Below are positions 25,022 through 34,936 of a stretch of DNA of 64,000 nt, in pieces. Every line of letters begins with the position of its first letter. The stretch's first letter is position 1. Below the pieces are notes generated by a model. That model made no database searches. It was not told the DNA's origin and worked only from the letters and a program-made list of their open reading frames with translations. A program made the translations under genes and the position numbers. Source of the stretch: UM-FILTER-40-17 sp032251335 (lineage in GTDB: Bacteria; Bacteroidota; Bacteroidia; Flavobacteriales; Flavobacteriaceae); the NCBI GenBank assembly GCA_032251335.1, contig JAVVDW010000003.1:62001-126000 (forward strand), given 5' to 3'.

Positions 25022-26311
25022 ATGCAACACATCGTCATTATCGGCAATGGCATCTCCGGCATCACAGCAGCCCGCCATATCAGAAAACTCAGCCAAAACA
25101 GAATTACCGTCATATCGGGTGAAACCGATTATTTCTTTTCGCGCACCGCGCTCATGTATGTGTACATGGGACATCTAAAATTTGAGCACACCCAACCCTA
25201 TGAAAATTGGTTTTGGAAAGAAAACAACATCGATTTGGTACGCGGCTTTGTCACAAAAGTGGACACCCAGAAAAAAGCACTCACACTAGACCGTTCGCAA
25301 GTTATCCAATACGACAAACTCATCTTGGCCACCGGCTCCAAACCCAATAAATTTGGATGGCCCGGACAAGACTTGGATGGCGTCATCGGAATGTATCACA
25401 AACAAGATTTGGATGCACTCGAAACGCACACCGATAGATGCAAACGTGCCGTCATCGTGGGAGGTGGACTCATCGGGATCGAATTGGCCGAAATGCTCCG
25501 ATCCAGAAACAAAGAAGTGACTTTTCTAGTTAGAGAAGACAGTTTTTGGAACGGCGTTTTGCCACCGGAAGAATCTGACATGATCAACCGCCATATCCGC
25601 GAACACCACATAGATTTGAGACTCAACACCAATTTAGAAGAAATTATATCGGATGATGCCGGCCTGGTAAAAGCTGTTAAAACAGACAAAGGCGATGTGA
25701 TTCCTTGTGAAGTTGTCGGATTGACGGCAGGTGTTTCTCCAAACATCGATTTTTTGAAAGGCAGTGGCATCGAACTCAATCGAGGTATTTTGGTCAATCG
25801 ATATTTGGAAACCAACATCCCCGATGTTTATGCCATAGGCGATTGTGCCGAACAACGCGAGCCCATTGGCGAACGCAGGGCCATTGAAGCTGTTTGGTAC
25901 ACCGGCAGGATGATGGGCGAAACCGTGGCTAGAACCATCTGTGGAAATCGCATACCCTACAATCCGGGGCATTGGTTCAATTCTGCCAAATTTCTCGATA
26001 TTGAATACCAAACCTACGGCTGGGTGTGGGCACAACCCAAAGAAAACGAAAATCAATTCTATTGGGAACACCCCGACGGAAAAAAAGGCATCCGGTTTGT
26101 TTACGATAAAAACCATCGCGCTTTCTTAGGTGTAAACACTTTTGGCATCCGGCTGAGACACGAATTTTTTGACAAAGCTTTGACTGAAAATTGGTCGATT
26201 GATAAAATCATTAACCAACTAAAAGCTGCCAACTTTGACCCGGAATTCTACAGCACTTATGAAAAAAATATAAAAGCAGCTTTTCAAAAAAGCGCGCAAA
26301 CTGTTTCTTAA
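25022..26311 (+). CDS. NAD(P)/FAD-dependent oxidoreductase
   Basis: The 429-residue flavoprotein begins MQHIVIIGNGISGITAARHI, an FAD-binding dinucleotide fold at the very N-terminus. A second nucleotide site follows (VIVGGGLIGIELAEMLRSR, about 145-165), then the late FAD motif NIPDVYAIGDCAE. This is the pyridine-nucleotide-disulphide/nitrite-reductase-like oxidoreductase fold without a redox Cys pair. An ATG at 25007 would add five residues; 25022 is preferred as it starts the strand directly. Ten bases separate it from the polyferredoxin gene, suggesting it feeds electrons to or takes them from that membrane protein. Confidence 0.88.
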   Translation: MQHIVIIGNGISGITAARHIRKLSQNRITVISGETDYFFSRTALMYVYMGHLKFEHTQPYENWFWKENNIDLVRGFVTKVDTQKKALTLDRSQVIQYDKLILATGSKPNKFGWPGQDLDGVIGMYHKQDLDALETHTDRCKRAVIVGGGLIGIELAEMLRSRNKEVTFLVREDSFWNGVLPPEESDMINRHIREHHIDLRLNTNLEEIISDDAGLVKAVKTDKGDVIPCEVVGLTAGVSPNIDFLKGSGIELNRGILVNRYLETNIPDVYAIGDCAEQREPIGERRAIEAVWYTGRMMGETVARTICGNRIPYNPGHWFNSAKFLDIEYQTYGWVWAQPKENENQFYWEHPDGKKGIRFVYDKNHRAFLGVNTFGIRLRHEFFDKALTENWSIDKIINQLKAANFDPEFYSTYEKNIKAAFQKSAQTVS

Positions 26312-26321
26312 AAAAATATTT

Positions 26322-27917
26322 ATGAATACAAATACAACCGATTTCGAAAGTTTGTCTCTGTCAAACCCCGAAACCGAAAGAGGATGGAAGTCCAAACTTG
26401 GTCTGGGTTTAGGCTTTTTGGGACTTTTTATATTGTTGCTGGCTTTTTTTGAAATCAACTTGCCCAGCCAGCCTCTCTTTTTAACCATTTCCCTGTTGAG
26501 TATAGCGGCTGGCATCGTTTTCTACACACTGGATTTATACAAAAATCACCCAGCCGGAATCAAAAACAATGGCGTCTGGCTCAAAGATTTTACCAACGGC
26601 GGCACATGGGCATGGATACTCGGCGTTGTACTGACTATTTTTTACGTATTGCTGTACTGGTTTCCGGAAACCGTAGGGCAAGGTGGCTCAGGCAAAGCCA
26701 ATAGCGGCCTGGTTGCACTCTTTGATCCGCTGAGCCAACTACTGAAAAACCAACCTGCAAGCCAATGGTTTGTTTATGGTGTGCTTTACACTTTGGCCAT
26801 ACTGGGGTTGGGCATCAAATTTATCTACAAATACCGTCACAACAAATATCAAATAGTACGCACCATTTCCGTGATGTTTTTTCAGTTGGGTTTTGCTTTT
26901 TTGCTACCCGAATTTCTATTGAGACTCAACCAGCCTTTTAATGATTTTAAAAATATGTGGCCGCTCAATTATTACTTTTTTGACGAGTGGCATTTAAAAG
27001 AACTCATCAACAGTGGTGGCGTGGGTATTTTTATGCTTGTTTTTGGCATCGCGATGGTTTTTATCATCTCCCCTATTCTTACCTATTTTTACGGAAAAAG
27101 ATGGTATTGTAGTTGGGTCTGCGGCTGTGGTGGCTTGGCGGAGACTGCCGGCGATCCATTTCGGCAACTTTCCAACAAAAAACTAAGCGCATGGAAATTT
27201 GAACGCTGGTTGATACACGCCGTTTTGGTGTTTTCTGTATTGATGACTATTGCCGTCATCTTTACATTCCTGACCAGAAACCCTGAACTCAGTATCATCA
27301 CTCGCGATCAATTTACTTGGGGCATCAGTATATTCCTGTTACTGGTAGCCGGCGTTATTTACCTTTTCAAAAAAGACGGATTCGACAAAAACATCCGCAA
27401 CATCATACTTTCCATTGTAGTCATCATTGTTGGCGTACTCTTAATTAACACTTTCTCCGATGCCAAAAATATTTTCTTTATCGAAAGTTACAAATTGAGA
27501 AGTTGGTATGGCTTTGCAGTGGGCTCTGCTTTTTCAGGTGTCATTGGGGTCGGTTTTTATCCACTTTTGGGCAACCGTGTATGGTGCCGATTTGGTTGTC
27601 CGATGGCCGCCATTTTAGGGCTTCAACAACGGCTCTTTTCCCGATTTAGAATTACGACCAATGGCGGGCAGTGTATTTCTTGCGGAAACTGCTCCACTTA
27701 CTGCGAAATGGGCATAGATGTGCGCAGCTATGCACAGCGGGGTGAAAACATCGTGCGGTCTTCTTGTGTAGGTTGTGGTATTTGTTCGGCTGTTTGCCCG
27801 AGAGGCGTTTTAAAACTCGAAAACGGTTCGTTGGAAAATCGGATCAATTCTGATGCCGTTTTGTTGGGAAATGATGTAGATTTGCTATCGCTAATTCGAA
27901 ATCAAAAAAGTGCCTAA
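26322..27917 (+). CDS. Membrane polyferredoxin (NapH/NosR/CcoG-like 4Fe-4S protein)
   Basis: The 531-residue protein has about nine predicted membrane helices. Two cysteine motifs at helix ends are typical of the NapH/NosR/CcoG group (WYCSWVCGCGG near 262-272 and WCRFGCPMAA near 420). Two 4Fe-4S clusters follow near the C-terminus (CISCGNCSTYCEMG and CVGCGICSAVCPRG). It should pass electrons across or along the inner membrane. With the flavoprotein upstream it forms a plausible two-component redox chain. It overlaps the following glycosyltransferase gene by 8 bases, an unusual pairing. Confidence 0.87.
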   Translation: MNTNTTDFESLSLSNPETERGWKSKLGLGLGFLGLFILLLAFFEINLPSQPLFLTISLLSIAAGIVFYTLDLYKNHPAGIKNNGVWLKDFTNGGTWAWILGVVLTIFYVLLYWFPETVGQGGSGKANSGLVALFDPLSQLLKNQPASQWFVYGVLYTLAILGLGIKFIYKYRHNKYQIVRTISVMFFQLGFAFLLPEFLLRLNQPFNDFKNMWPLNYYFFDEWHLKELINSGGVGIFMLVFGIAMVFIISPILTYFYGKRWYCSWVCGCGGLAETAGDPFRQLSNKKLSAWKFERWLIHAVLVFSVLMTIAVIFTFLTRNPELSIITRDQFTWGISIFLLLVAGVIYLFKKDGFDKNIRNIILSIVVIIVGVLLINTFSDAKNIFFIESYKLRSWYGFAVGSAFSGVIGVGFYPLLGNRVWCRFGCPMAAILGLQQRLFSRFRITTNGGQCISCGNCSTYCEMGIDVRSYAQRGENIVRSSCVGCGICSAVCPRGVLKLENGSLENRINSDAVLLGNDVDLLSLIRNQKSA

Positions 27918-28605
27918 TACTGTCATAAAAGTCATTATTCCCGCATATAATGAAGAACGCTCGATTGGAGCGGTTATTAAAGAAATTCCAAAAATAGTTG
28001 ACGAAGTTATAGTAGTTGACAATTGTTCTATTGACCGTACCGCCGAAGAAGCGCGCATGGCCGGAGCCACCGTCTTACGAGAGACACAGATGGGATATGG
28101 TTACGCTTGTTTAAAAGGCATGGCCTACTTGGCCGAACTGAAAACACCGCCGGACATCGTGGTTTTTTTAGACGGAGACTATTCTGACTATCCTGAAGAA
28201 TTGGAAAAATTGGTGGCACCTATATTAGAACAAAAAGTAGATTTTGTGGTGGGTGCTCGCGCCAAAGCACTGCAAGAACCGGGTTCAATGACACTGCAAC
28301 AGCGCTTTGGCAATAGGCTGGCAACCACGCTTATGAAGTACATTTTCGGTTCATCTTTTACCGATTTGGGTCCCTTCAGGGCCATTCGGTATCAAACACT
28401 GCTCGATTTAAAAATGCAGGACAAAACGTATGGTTGGACGGTGGAAATGCAACTGAAAGTTTTGAAAAGAAATATTTCCTACATCGAAATTCCTGTTCGG
28501 TACAAAAAAAGAATTGGCGTTTCAAAAGTTTCCGGAACTATAAAAGGTACTATCTTTGCAGGCTACAAGATATTGAGTTGGATATTTAAATACAGCCTAA
28601 AGTGA
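27910..28605 (+). CDS. Family 2 glycosyltransferase (DPM1/polyprenyl-phosphate type)
   Basis: The 231-residue protein starts at GTG inside the preceding gene. It shows the GT2 core: IIPAYNEERSIGAVI at the N-terminus, VVDNCSIDRTAEEA, the FLDGDYSDYPEELEKL metal-binding acidic motif, and GPFRAIRYQTLLDLKM. This is close to dolichol/undecaprenyl-phosphate sugar transferases, without the C-terminal membrane helices some have. It probably charges a polyprenyl carrier with a sugar, which the integral membrane transferase at 30110 could use as donor. It overlaps the next gene by 4 bases. Confidence 0.86.
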   Translation: MPNTVIKVIIPAYNEERSIGAVIKEIPKIVDEVIVVDNCSIDRTAEEARMAGATVLRETQMGYGYACLKGMAYLAELKTPPDIVVFLDGDYSDYPEELEKLVAPILEQKVDFVVGARAKALQEPGSMTLQQRFGNRLATTLMKYIFGSSFTDLGPFRAIRYQTLLDLKMQDKTYGWTVEMQLKVLKRNISYIEIPVRYKKRIGVSKVSGTIKGTIFAGYKILSWIFKYSLK

Positions 28606-30113
28606 TTTACAATCCTTACGAAAGCGCCTACATATTGATGTACGCAACGATTGCAATATACACGCTTTCGTTGTTGTTGATCTTTTTTTATAGCTTGGCT
28701 CAGCTAAACCTGCTGATAAATTATCTAAAATCAAAGAAAAAGCAAGACCACAGCCCTCAATTAAACTTTGAAAATCCGGAAGAGATTCCTTTTGTGACCA
28801 TACAGTTGCCCGTTTACAATGAGTTATATGTCATGGAGCGTTTGCTGGATTGTATCAGCAAAATGGCATATCCGAGGGAGAAGCTCGAAATTCAAGTGCT
28901 GGATGATTCAACTGACGAATCTGTTGATACCACAGCCGCGCATATTCAAAAACTGAAAAAACAAGGTTTGGATATTTTGCACATCCGCCGAACTAACAGA
29001 AGTGGTTTTAAAGCCGGTGCACTCAAGGAAGGTCTGAAAACAGCCAAAGGAGAATTTATTGCCATTTTTGACGCAGATTTTTTACCCGCTTCAGATTTTT
29101 TATACAAAACCATACCCTATTTTAAAGATCCAAAAATAGGCGTAGTACAAACGCGTTGGGGTCATATTAATAGAGATTACTCGATACTCACCAAAATACA
29201 AGCACTGGCTTTGGATGCGCATTTCACTTTGGAACAAGTGGGCAGAAACAGCAAAGGCCATTTTATTAATTTTAACGGCACCGCAGGCGTTTGGCGTGCT
29301 AGCTGTATTTATGACGCCGGAAACTGGCAAGGAGATACGCTCACCGAGGACTTGGATTTGAGTTATCGTGCCCAACTCAAAGGTTGGCAATTTAAATATT
29401 TGGTAGATGTAGAATCGCCCGCAGAATTGCCCGTTGCTATCAGTGCCGCAAGATCCCAACAGTTTCGTTGGAACAAAGGTGGCGCCGAAAACTTTTCTAA
29501 AATGTCTTCAAAAGTCATTCATTCGCATTTGCCTTTCAAAACAAAAGTGCACGGAATACTGCACTTACTCAACAGTACCATGTTTTTGAATGTGCTGATT
29601 GTGGGTGTGCTAAGCGTCCCGATGCTCTATATCAAAAATACTTTTGGCCACCTTTCCGGTTATTTTTACGTCACCGGATTTTTTATCATTACAACCGTGA
29701 TTTTATTTATCTGCTACTGGCATACTTTTAAAGCTACACATGGCGGCGGTTTTTTAAAGTTTTTGCGATATATCGGTGAATTTGTTACTTTTTATGCCAT
29801 TGCTATGGGATTCTCGCTCCACAATTCCATCGCTGTTTACGAAGGTCACATGGGTAAAAAGAGTGAATTTGTACGAACACCCAAGTTTAACATCAATTCA
29901 CTGACAGACAAGTGGAAAGGAAACAAATACTTGGCTAAAAACATTTCCAAAAACACCATTCTGGAGGGCTTGCTTATGCTCTATTTTCTATTTGCTATCT
30001 GGAGTGCATTCACCGTTGGTAAAAACGGAGATTTTGGTTTGCTCCCCTTCCATCTGATGCTTTTTATCGGATTCGGATTCGTCTTTTTCAATTCAATTTC
30101 TGCCAAGGCTTGA
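28602..30113 (+). CDS. Membrane glycosyltransferase, cellulose synthase-like (GT2)
   Basis: The 503-residue protein (GTG start) has an N-terminal helix (about 10-35), then a processive-type GT2 domain. Its motifs are DDSTDES, FDADFLP (DxD), TEDLDLSYR and QQFRWNKGGAEN (QxxRW). At least four C-terminal helices follow (about 325-500). Such proteins elongate beta-linked glycans at the inner membrane or make glycolipids. No BcsB, BcsZ or PilZ domain is visible nearby, so cellulose is not indicated. The start overlaps the preceding stop and its own stop overlaps the next start, pointing to one translationally coupled unit. Confidence 0.88.
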   Translation: MIYNPYESAYILMYATIAIYTLSLLLIFFYSLAQLNLLINYLKSKKKQDHSPQLNFENPEEIPFVTIQLPVYNELYVMERLLDCISKMAYPREKLEIQVLDDSTDESVDTTAAHIQKLKKQGLDILHIRRTNRSGFKAGALKEGLKTAKGEFIAIFDADFLPASDFLYKTIPYFKDPKIGVVQTRWGHINRDYSILTKIQALALDAHFTLEQVGRNSKGHFINFNGTAGVWRASCIYDAGNWQGDTLTEDLDLSYRAQLKGWQFKYLVDVESPAELPVAISAARSQQFRWNKGGAENFSKMSSKVIHSHLPFKTKVHGILHLLNSTMFLNVLIVGVLSVPMLYIKNTFGHLSGYFYVTGFFIITTVILFICYWHTFKATHGGGFLKFLRYIGEFVTFYAIAMGFSLHNSIAVYEGHMGKKSEFVRTPKFNINSLTDKWKGNKYLAKNISKNTILEGLLMLYFLFAIWSAFTVGKNGDFGLLPFHLMLFIGFGFVFFNSISAKA

Positions 30114-31450
30114 AGTATTTCCAAAGCGATAGATGGAGTTATTTTTTAGCTTTGCTAAGTGTCTTGTTTTACGGTAGTTTTGCTTATGATCTGATTCGCG
30201 AAGACTTCTGGAAACTCATTTCGCTCTACGGGGCTTTGTTCTTCCTTTTTTACAAACTCATTCAATTCAACAAAAACCGCTTGCCCTTTTTAATTGTACT
30301 TGCGGTGGTGTTTCGTTTGGTGCTTTTTTGGGCTACGCCAAATTTGTCGCAAGACTATTTTCGATTTATTTGGGACGGCCGCATGATTTCCGAAGGACTC
30401 AATCCGTTCCTGTCGCTACCCGGTGATTGGATAGCTTCGAATACATTTCCAATCTCACAGGCCAAAGCGCTCTATGACGGCATGGGTGCATTAAACGGCA
30501 GTCACTATACAGTATATCCGCCTATCAATCAGTTTGTTTTTGCCCTTGCGGCTTGGCTGTCGCCCCACGATATTTGGGGTGCTATTTTGGTGATGAAAAC
30601 CACACTATTGCTCTCCGATTTAGGCATTTTATATTTTGGATACAAACTGTTGCGGGAATTGAAACTACCTCCATATAAAATTTTTTGGTATGTGCTAAAT
30701 CCGTTTATCATCATTGAAATGACCGGAAACCTGCACTTTGAAAGTATGATGCTTTTTTTTCTGATACTGTCCTTTTATCTGATTCAGACAGGAAAATGGC
30801 GTTGGGCTGCGGTGTTTTTTGGCTTTTCGGCTTCGGTAAAACTCATCACGCTGTTGTTTTTACCCATTTTTATTAAATATTTCAAACTAAAAAAAGCCAT
30901 CCTTTTCTATTTTATAGTGCTTTTTAGCTTCCTGATTTTATACCTGCCTTTTATGAGTGTATCTTTAATTGAAGCTTACACCAAAAGTTTAAACCTGTAC
31001 TTTTCTAACTTCGAATTCAATGCCAGTCTCTACAACATTGCGCGTTGGATAGGCTTTGAAGTGACGGGCTACAACATGATTCGCACTTTTGGAAAATACT
31101 CGCCTTTCTTGGTCACAAGCATGGTAATCTTTATTGCTTTTTTTCGAAAAAACCAGCGTTTTCAAGAGTTAACGGTCTCTATGCTTTTTGCCATTACAGG
31201 CTATTATCTGATGGCTACTACCGTGCATCCGTGGTACATAGCCTTGCCCTTGCTACTCTCTTTATTTACAAAATACAACTTTGGCCTGGTGTGGAGTTTT
31301 TTGGTAATGCTGAGTTATTTCACGTATGCAAACCCCAACTTTGTAGAAAGTCCGTGGATGTTGTGGACAGAATACAGCATTCTCTACGGCGTGTTGTTTT
31401 ATGAATTATGGAAATCAAAAGAAGCTAAAGACACCACTTGGGCAGCATGA
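30110..31450 (+). CDS. Polytopic membrane glycosyltransferase (GT87/GT-C-like)
   Basis: The 446-residue protein begins at a TTG that overlaps the preceding stop. It is almost entirely hydrophobic with roughly 11-12 helices. An acidic/aromatic loop between the first helices (NLSQDYFRFIWDGRMISEGL) resembles the first external loop of GT-C mannosyltransferases that use polyprenyl-phosphate sugars. It is probably the last enzyme of the operon and would use the product of the DPM1-like gene. The next gene (glmS) is convergent 4 bases away. Confidence 0.8.
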   Translation: MKYFQSDRWSYFLALLSVLFYGSFAYDLIREDFWKLISLYGALFFLFYKLIQFNKNRLPFLIVLAVVFRLVLFWATPNLSQDYFRFIWDGRMISEGLNPFLSLPGDWIASNTFPISQAKALYDGMGALNGSHYTVYPPINQFVFALAAWLSPHDIWGAILVMKTTLLLSDLGILYFGYKLLRELKLPPYKIFWYVLNPFIIIEMTGNLHFESMMLFFLILSFYLIQTGKWRWAAVFFGFSASVKLITLLFLPIFIKYFKLKKAILFYFIVLFSFLILYLPFMSVSLIEAYTKSLNLYFSNFEFNASLYNIARWIGFEVTGYNMIRTFGKYSPFLVTSMVIFIAFFRKNQRFQELTVSMLFAITGYYLMATTVHPWYIALPLLLSLFTKYNFGLVWSFLVMLSYFTYANPNFVESPWMLWTEYSILYGVLFYELWKSKEAKDTTWAA

Positions 31451-31454
31451 AACG

Positions 31455-33302
31455 CTATTCTACGGTTACAGACTTGGCCAAGTTTCTGGGTTGGTCAACA
31501 TTGCAACCCCGCATCACCGCTATGTGATAAGACAACAATTGCAAGGGAATGGTATTGAGAAGCGGCGTGAAAGCTTCGAGGGTTTCTGGCACTTCAATGA
31601 TGTGATCGGCCAGTGATTTTACCTGCGTATCACCCTCGGTGACAACCGCTATAATTTTTCCTTTTCTGGACTTTATTTCCTGGATATTGCTGATGACCTT
31701 ATCATAATGTCCTTGCTTGGGTGCAATCACCACTACGGGCATATGTTCGTCTATCAGCGCGATAGGACCGTGTTTCATTTCGGCAGCCGGATAGCCTTCT
31801 GCATGTATATAGGATATTTCCTTGAGTTTAAGTGCGCCTTCCAAGGCAACCGGAAAATTATAGCCACGCCCGAGATAAAGAAAGTTTGTGGCCGATTTAT
31901 AAATATTAGATAAGCCAGCTATATGCTCGTTTAGTAGCAAGGCTTGCTCAATTTTCCCCGGAATTCGCTCCAGTTCCTGCAAGTGTAGATAATAGTCTTT
32001 CTCCGACAGATTTCCATTGGCTTTCGCAAGCCGAAGTGCCATCAGGGTTAGTAAGGTAATCTGTGTGGTAAAGGCTTTGGTGGATGCCACACCAATTTCG
32101 GGACCGGCATGTGTGTAGGAGCCCGAATGCGTTTCTCTGGCTATGGATGATCCTACTACGTTACAAACACCGTAAACAAAAGCACCGTTTGCTTTGGCCA
32201 ATTTAATGGCCGCCAAAGTATCGGCTGTTTCTCCGGATTGCGATATGGCTATGACCACATCGTCTTTAGTTATTACGGGATTTCTGTATCTGAATTCAGA
32301 TGCGTATTCTACCTCAACGGGGATTCGGGCAAAATCTTCAAAAATATACTCTGCAACCAACCCGGCATGCCAAGAGGTACCACAACCAATAATAATGATG
32401 CGTTTGGCGTTCAAAAACTTCTGAATGTGGTCATCCATACCCGACATTTTAATGATGCCTTGATCGGCCAACAACCTGCCCCTGTAGGTATCTGTAATGG
32501 CATTGGGTTGCTCGTAAATCTCTTTGAGCATAAAATGTGGATAGCCGCCCTTTTCTATCTGATCGAGGTTGAGCTGTAATTCTTGAATGTAGGGAGTCAC
32601 CAGTGTATCGTCCTGTATTTTTCGAATTCGGACTTCTCTACCCAACCGAACAATGGCCATTTCTTCATCCTCCAGATAAATGGCATTGTTGGTATATTCT
32701 ATAAAAGGTGATGCGTCAGAAGCTATAAAAAATTCACCTTTCCCTACACCGATGGCAAGCGGGCTTCCCAAGCGGGCAACGATGATTTCGTCGGGTTTCG
32801 TTTTGTCGAACACAGCAATGGCATAAGCCCCCACTACTTGATTTAAAGCTACTTGAACTGCTTTCCCTAATTTAAGGTTCTGGTTGATTTTGATGTCTTC
32901 TATTAAATTGACTAAGACCTCAGTATCTGTATCCGATTTAAAAACATAGCCTCTTTTGATGAGTGCTTTTTTGATGGCGTCGTAGTTTTCTATGATCCCG
33001 TTGTGTATAATTGCCAGGTTACCGGAATTAGACAAATGCGGATGTGAATTGATATCATTGGGAATACCGTGTGTTGCCCAGCGCGTATGTCCCAAGCCCA
33101 CTGTGCCGTTTGTTGTGATTTGGCTGTTGATTTTGGCTTCCAAATCGGCTACTTTGCCTTTTGTCTTTGAGACTTTGAGTTTCTCGCCATTGAATAGCAT
33201 AATGCCTGCGCTGTCGTATCCTCTATATTCAAGTCTTTTCAAGCCTTTCAGCACAATCTCTGCTGCCTGGCGGTTGCCGATATAACCAACAATTCCACAC
33301 AT
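31455..33302 (-). CDS. glmS: Glutamine-fructose-6-phosphate aminotransferase
   Basis: The 615-residue protein begins MCGIVGYIGN, where Cys2 is the glutaminase nucleophile. GHTRWATHG and SDTDTEVLVNLIE belong to the N-terminal glutaminase domain. Two SIS isomerase domains follow (GCGTSWHAGLVAEYIFE, SQSGETADTLAAIKLA, ALEGALKLKEISYIHAEGY), and the protein ends KSVTVE. It makes glucosamine-6-phosphate for peptidoglycan and lipid A. It is 3 bases downstream of a DUF4270 gene on the same strand, the neighbourhood I know from other flavobacteria. Confidence 0.98.
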   Translation of the reverse strand: MCGIVGYIGNRQAAEIVLKGLKRLEYRGYDSAGIMLFNGEKLKVSKTKGKVADLEAKINSQITTNGTVGLGHTRWATHGIPNDINSHPHLSNSGNLAIIHNGIIENYDAIKKALIKRGYVFKSDTDTEVLVNLIEDIKINQNLKLGKAVQVALNQVVGAYAIAVFDKTKPDEIIVARLGSPLAIGVGKGEFFIASDASPFIEYTNNAIYLEDEEMAIVRLGREVRIRKIQDDTLVTPYIQELQLNLDQIEKGGYPHFMLKEIYEQPNAITDTYRGRLLADQGIIKMSGMDDHIQKFLNAKRIIIIGCGTSWHAGLVAEYIFEDFARIPVEVEYASEFRYRNPVITKDDVVIAISQSGETADTLAAIKLAKANGAFVYGVCNVVGSSIARETHSGSYTHAGPEIGVASTKAFTTQITLLTLMALRLAKANGNLSEKDYYLHLQELERIPGKIEQALLLNEHIAGLSNIYKSATNFLYLGRGYNFPVALEGALKLKEISYIHAEGYPAAEMKHGPIALIDEHMPVVVIAPKQGHYDKVISNIQEIKSRKGKIIAVVTEGDTQVKSLADHIIEVPETLEAFTPLLNTIPLQLLSYHIAVMRGCNVDQPRNLAKSVTVE

Positions 33303-33305
33303 AAA

Positions 33306-34922
33306 TTAGTTGTTAGGTTCAGTGAAAAATATTTCCAGACGTATTTTTTTAGCCGCTTCTGACGGAGGCAAATTGGAACCATAAAGCACAGTCCCCAGTG
33401 GTTCTATCACAGAGAATCTGGGTATTTGGGTAACAGCTGAATTGGTAGGATTGCTAACGTTAGAATTGCCGATGGTTGAAACATTATTAGTCACAACCAA
33501 ACCCAAAGGCACATTGAGTGAATCATTTCGTAAAATATTCTTTATGTGATCTGTCAAGCGTACACTATAGGTGGTGCCACGTCCGTTTTCATCCTTTCGG
33601 ATGAGTCCGTCGTAGGTCGTCTTTGTCTGAAAAATATTTTGAGCTACAATAATGCCATCTCTGTCAAAATCGACGATAGGTATGTTGTTTTTAAGATCGT
33701 ATAAGTAAATACGAGTGGGCTCGATACTGTTTTGCACAGCGTCTTTATCAATCTGAAAAACCAAACGCGCATCATTGATCAATCTGTCTGTTTGCTTGAG
33801 CAGTGTCAATTGATCGGCCTCACCATCTCCGTCTGTGTCTGGACCGAATAAATCTATAATGGCCATAGAACCTTCTCCACCTTTAAGATAGAGTCTATCG
33901 TCACCGTTAACAGAATCTGATTGGGCAATTTTTTGGGCAATGGTCTGGTCAAAATTCTGAACATAGGCTGCGGCTTTTGCGCCTGTGAGGGAAATATTGA
34001 TACTCTGTTTGGAGCGTATTATTTCAGTTAAATCTCCGTCTTCGTCGGCATCACCGGCGTCGGGCGTGTCAAAAGAGAACCTAATTTCAATATTTCCTTG
34101 AGAAAAATCCATTAAAACCATTCCCTTGTCTGTTGGATTGATGGGTTCCGCTACAAAATAGAGCCCTCTAAAGAAATTTTGAAATTGATTGATGTTTGTC
34201 AAAACGATATCTCCTTCGTTATCAACTATTTTTTGCTGAAAAAAAGCCTCATCCAAAGGAATGCGGAGCTGCGGCCTGATAAATTGTTCCGGAATGGTAT
34301 CTAGAGCAGGATCACCCGTTTCAGGAAATATCACAATGGTTTCAGGGCTTGGTTTGAAGGCGTCATTTTGGTAGAGCAGAGGACCAACCTGACTGAAAAA
34401 ACTCTCGTGTCTATCCGAAAAAAGTGGAATTGTAGATTGAAAATCATTTTCGGGATCTAGGCTATTTAAGAAAAACCGGTTTTCGTAAATGGACAATTTA
34501 AATGGGTCTTCTCCAAAAATAGAATCTAGCCTAAAAACCTGCTGTCCGGTTTCGACCAACACTTCGGTTTGGGTGCTGAAGTACGGTACGGTAAGCAATA
34601 CACTATCAACAGCTGCATTTTCTCCAAAGATGGGATTGAGTTGGGTTAAAAAAACTTCTGTGGCCACATTCGCAGTGAAATCTCCGTAAACCGGATCGTG
34701 TAATACGCCGAGCAGTTGCGCCGGTAAATTATTGCTTTGAATCGGATTTAGCCTAACATTAAAGGCTTTAACATCCGCATCCATAAAATTGTTGACATCA
34801 AAATTCACCCCGCTCACTATATCACTCCCTATTTCGGTAAAATCATCATCACAGGCGGCTACCCAAACCAACATTGCAACCACAAACAGAAACTGCAATT
34901 TTTTTAAAATTCGTATTGTCAT
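33306..34922 (-). CDS. DUF4270 family lipoprotein
   Basis: The 538-residue product has a lipoprotein signal (lipobox VWVAAC followed by DDDFTEIGSD). The N-terminal 'IGSDIV.G..F' and the many beta-strands with 'LLGVLHDPVYG' fit the DUF4270 family of Bacteroidota surface lipoproteins, whose function is not known. The acidic DDD after the Cys resembles the surface-export signal of these bacteria. It lies between a glycogen-synthase-like gene and glmS on the same strand with 14- and 3-base gaps, so all three appear co-transcribed. Confidence 0.86.
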   Translation of the reverse strand: MTIRILKKLQFLFVVAMLVWVAACDDDFTEIGSDIVSGVNFDVNNFMDADVKAFNVRLNPIQSNNLPAQLLGVLHDPVYGDFTANVATEVFLTQLNPIFGENAAVDSVLLTVPYFSTQTEVLVETGQQVFRLDSIFGEDPFKLSIYENRFFLNSLDPENDFQSTIPLFSDRHESFFSQVGPLLYQNDAFKPSPETIVIFPETGDPALDTIPEQFIRPQLRIPLDEAFFQQKIVDNEGDIVLTNINQFQNFFRGLYFVAEPINPTDKGMVLMDFSQGNIEIRFSFDTPDAGDADEDGDLTEIIRSKQSINISLTGAKAAAYVQNFDQTIAQKIAQSDSVNGDDRLYLKGGEGSMAIIDLFGPDTDGDGEADQLTLLKQTDRLINDARLVFQIDKDAVQNSIEPTRIYLYDLKNNIPIVDFDRDGIIVAQNIFQTKTTYDGLIRKDENGRGTTYSVRLTDHIKNILRNDSLNVPLGLVVTNNVSTIGNSNVSNPTNSAVTQIPRFSVIEPLGTVLYGSNLPPSEAAKKIRLEIFFTEPNN

Positions 34923-34936
34923 AAAATCGAAAAAAA

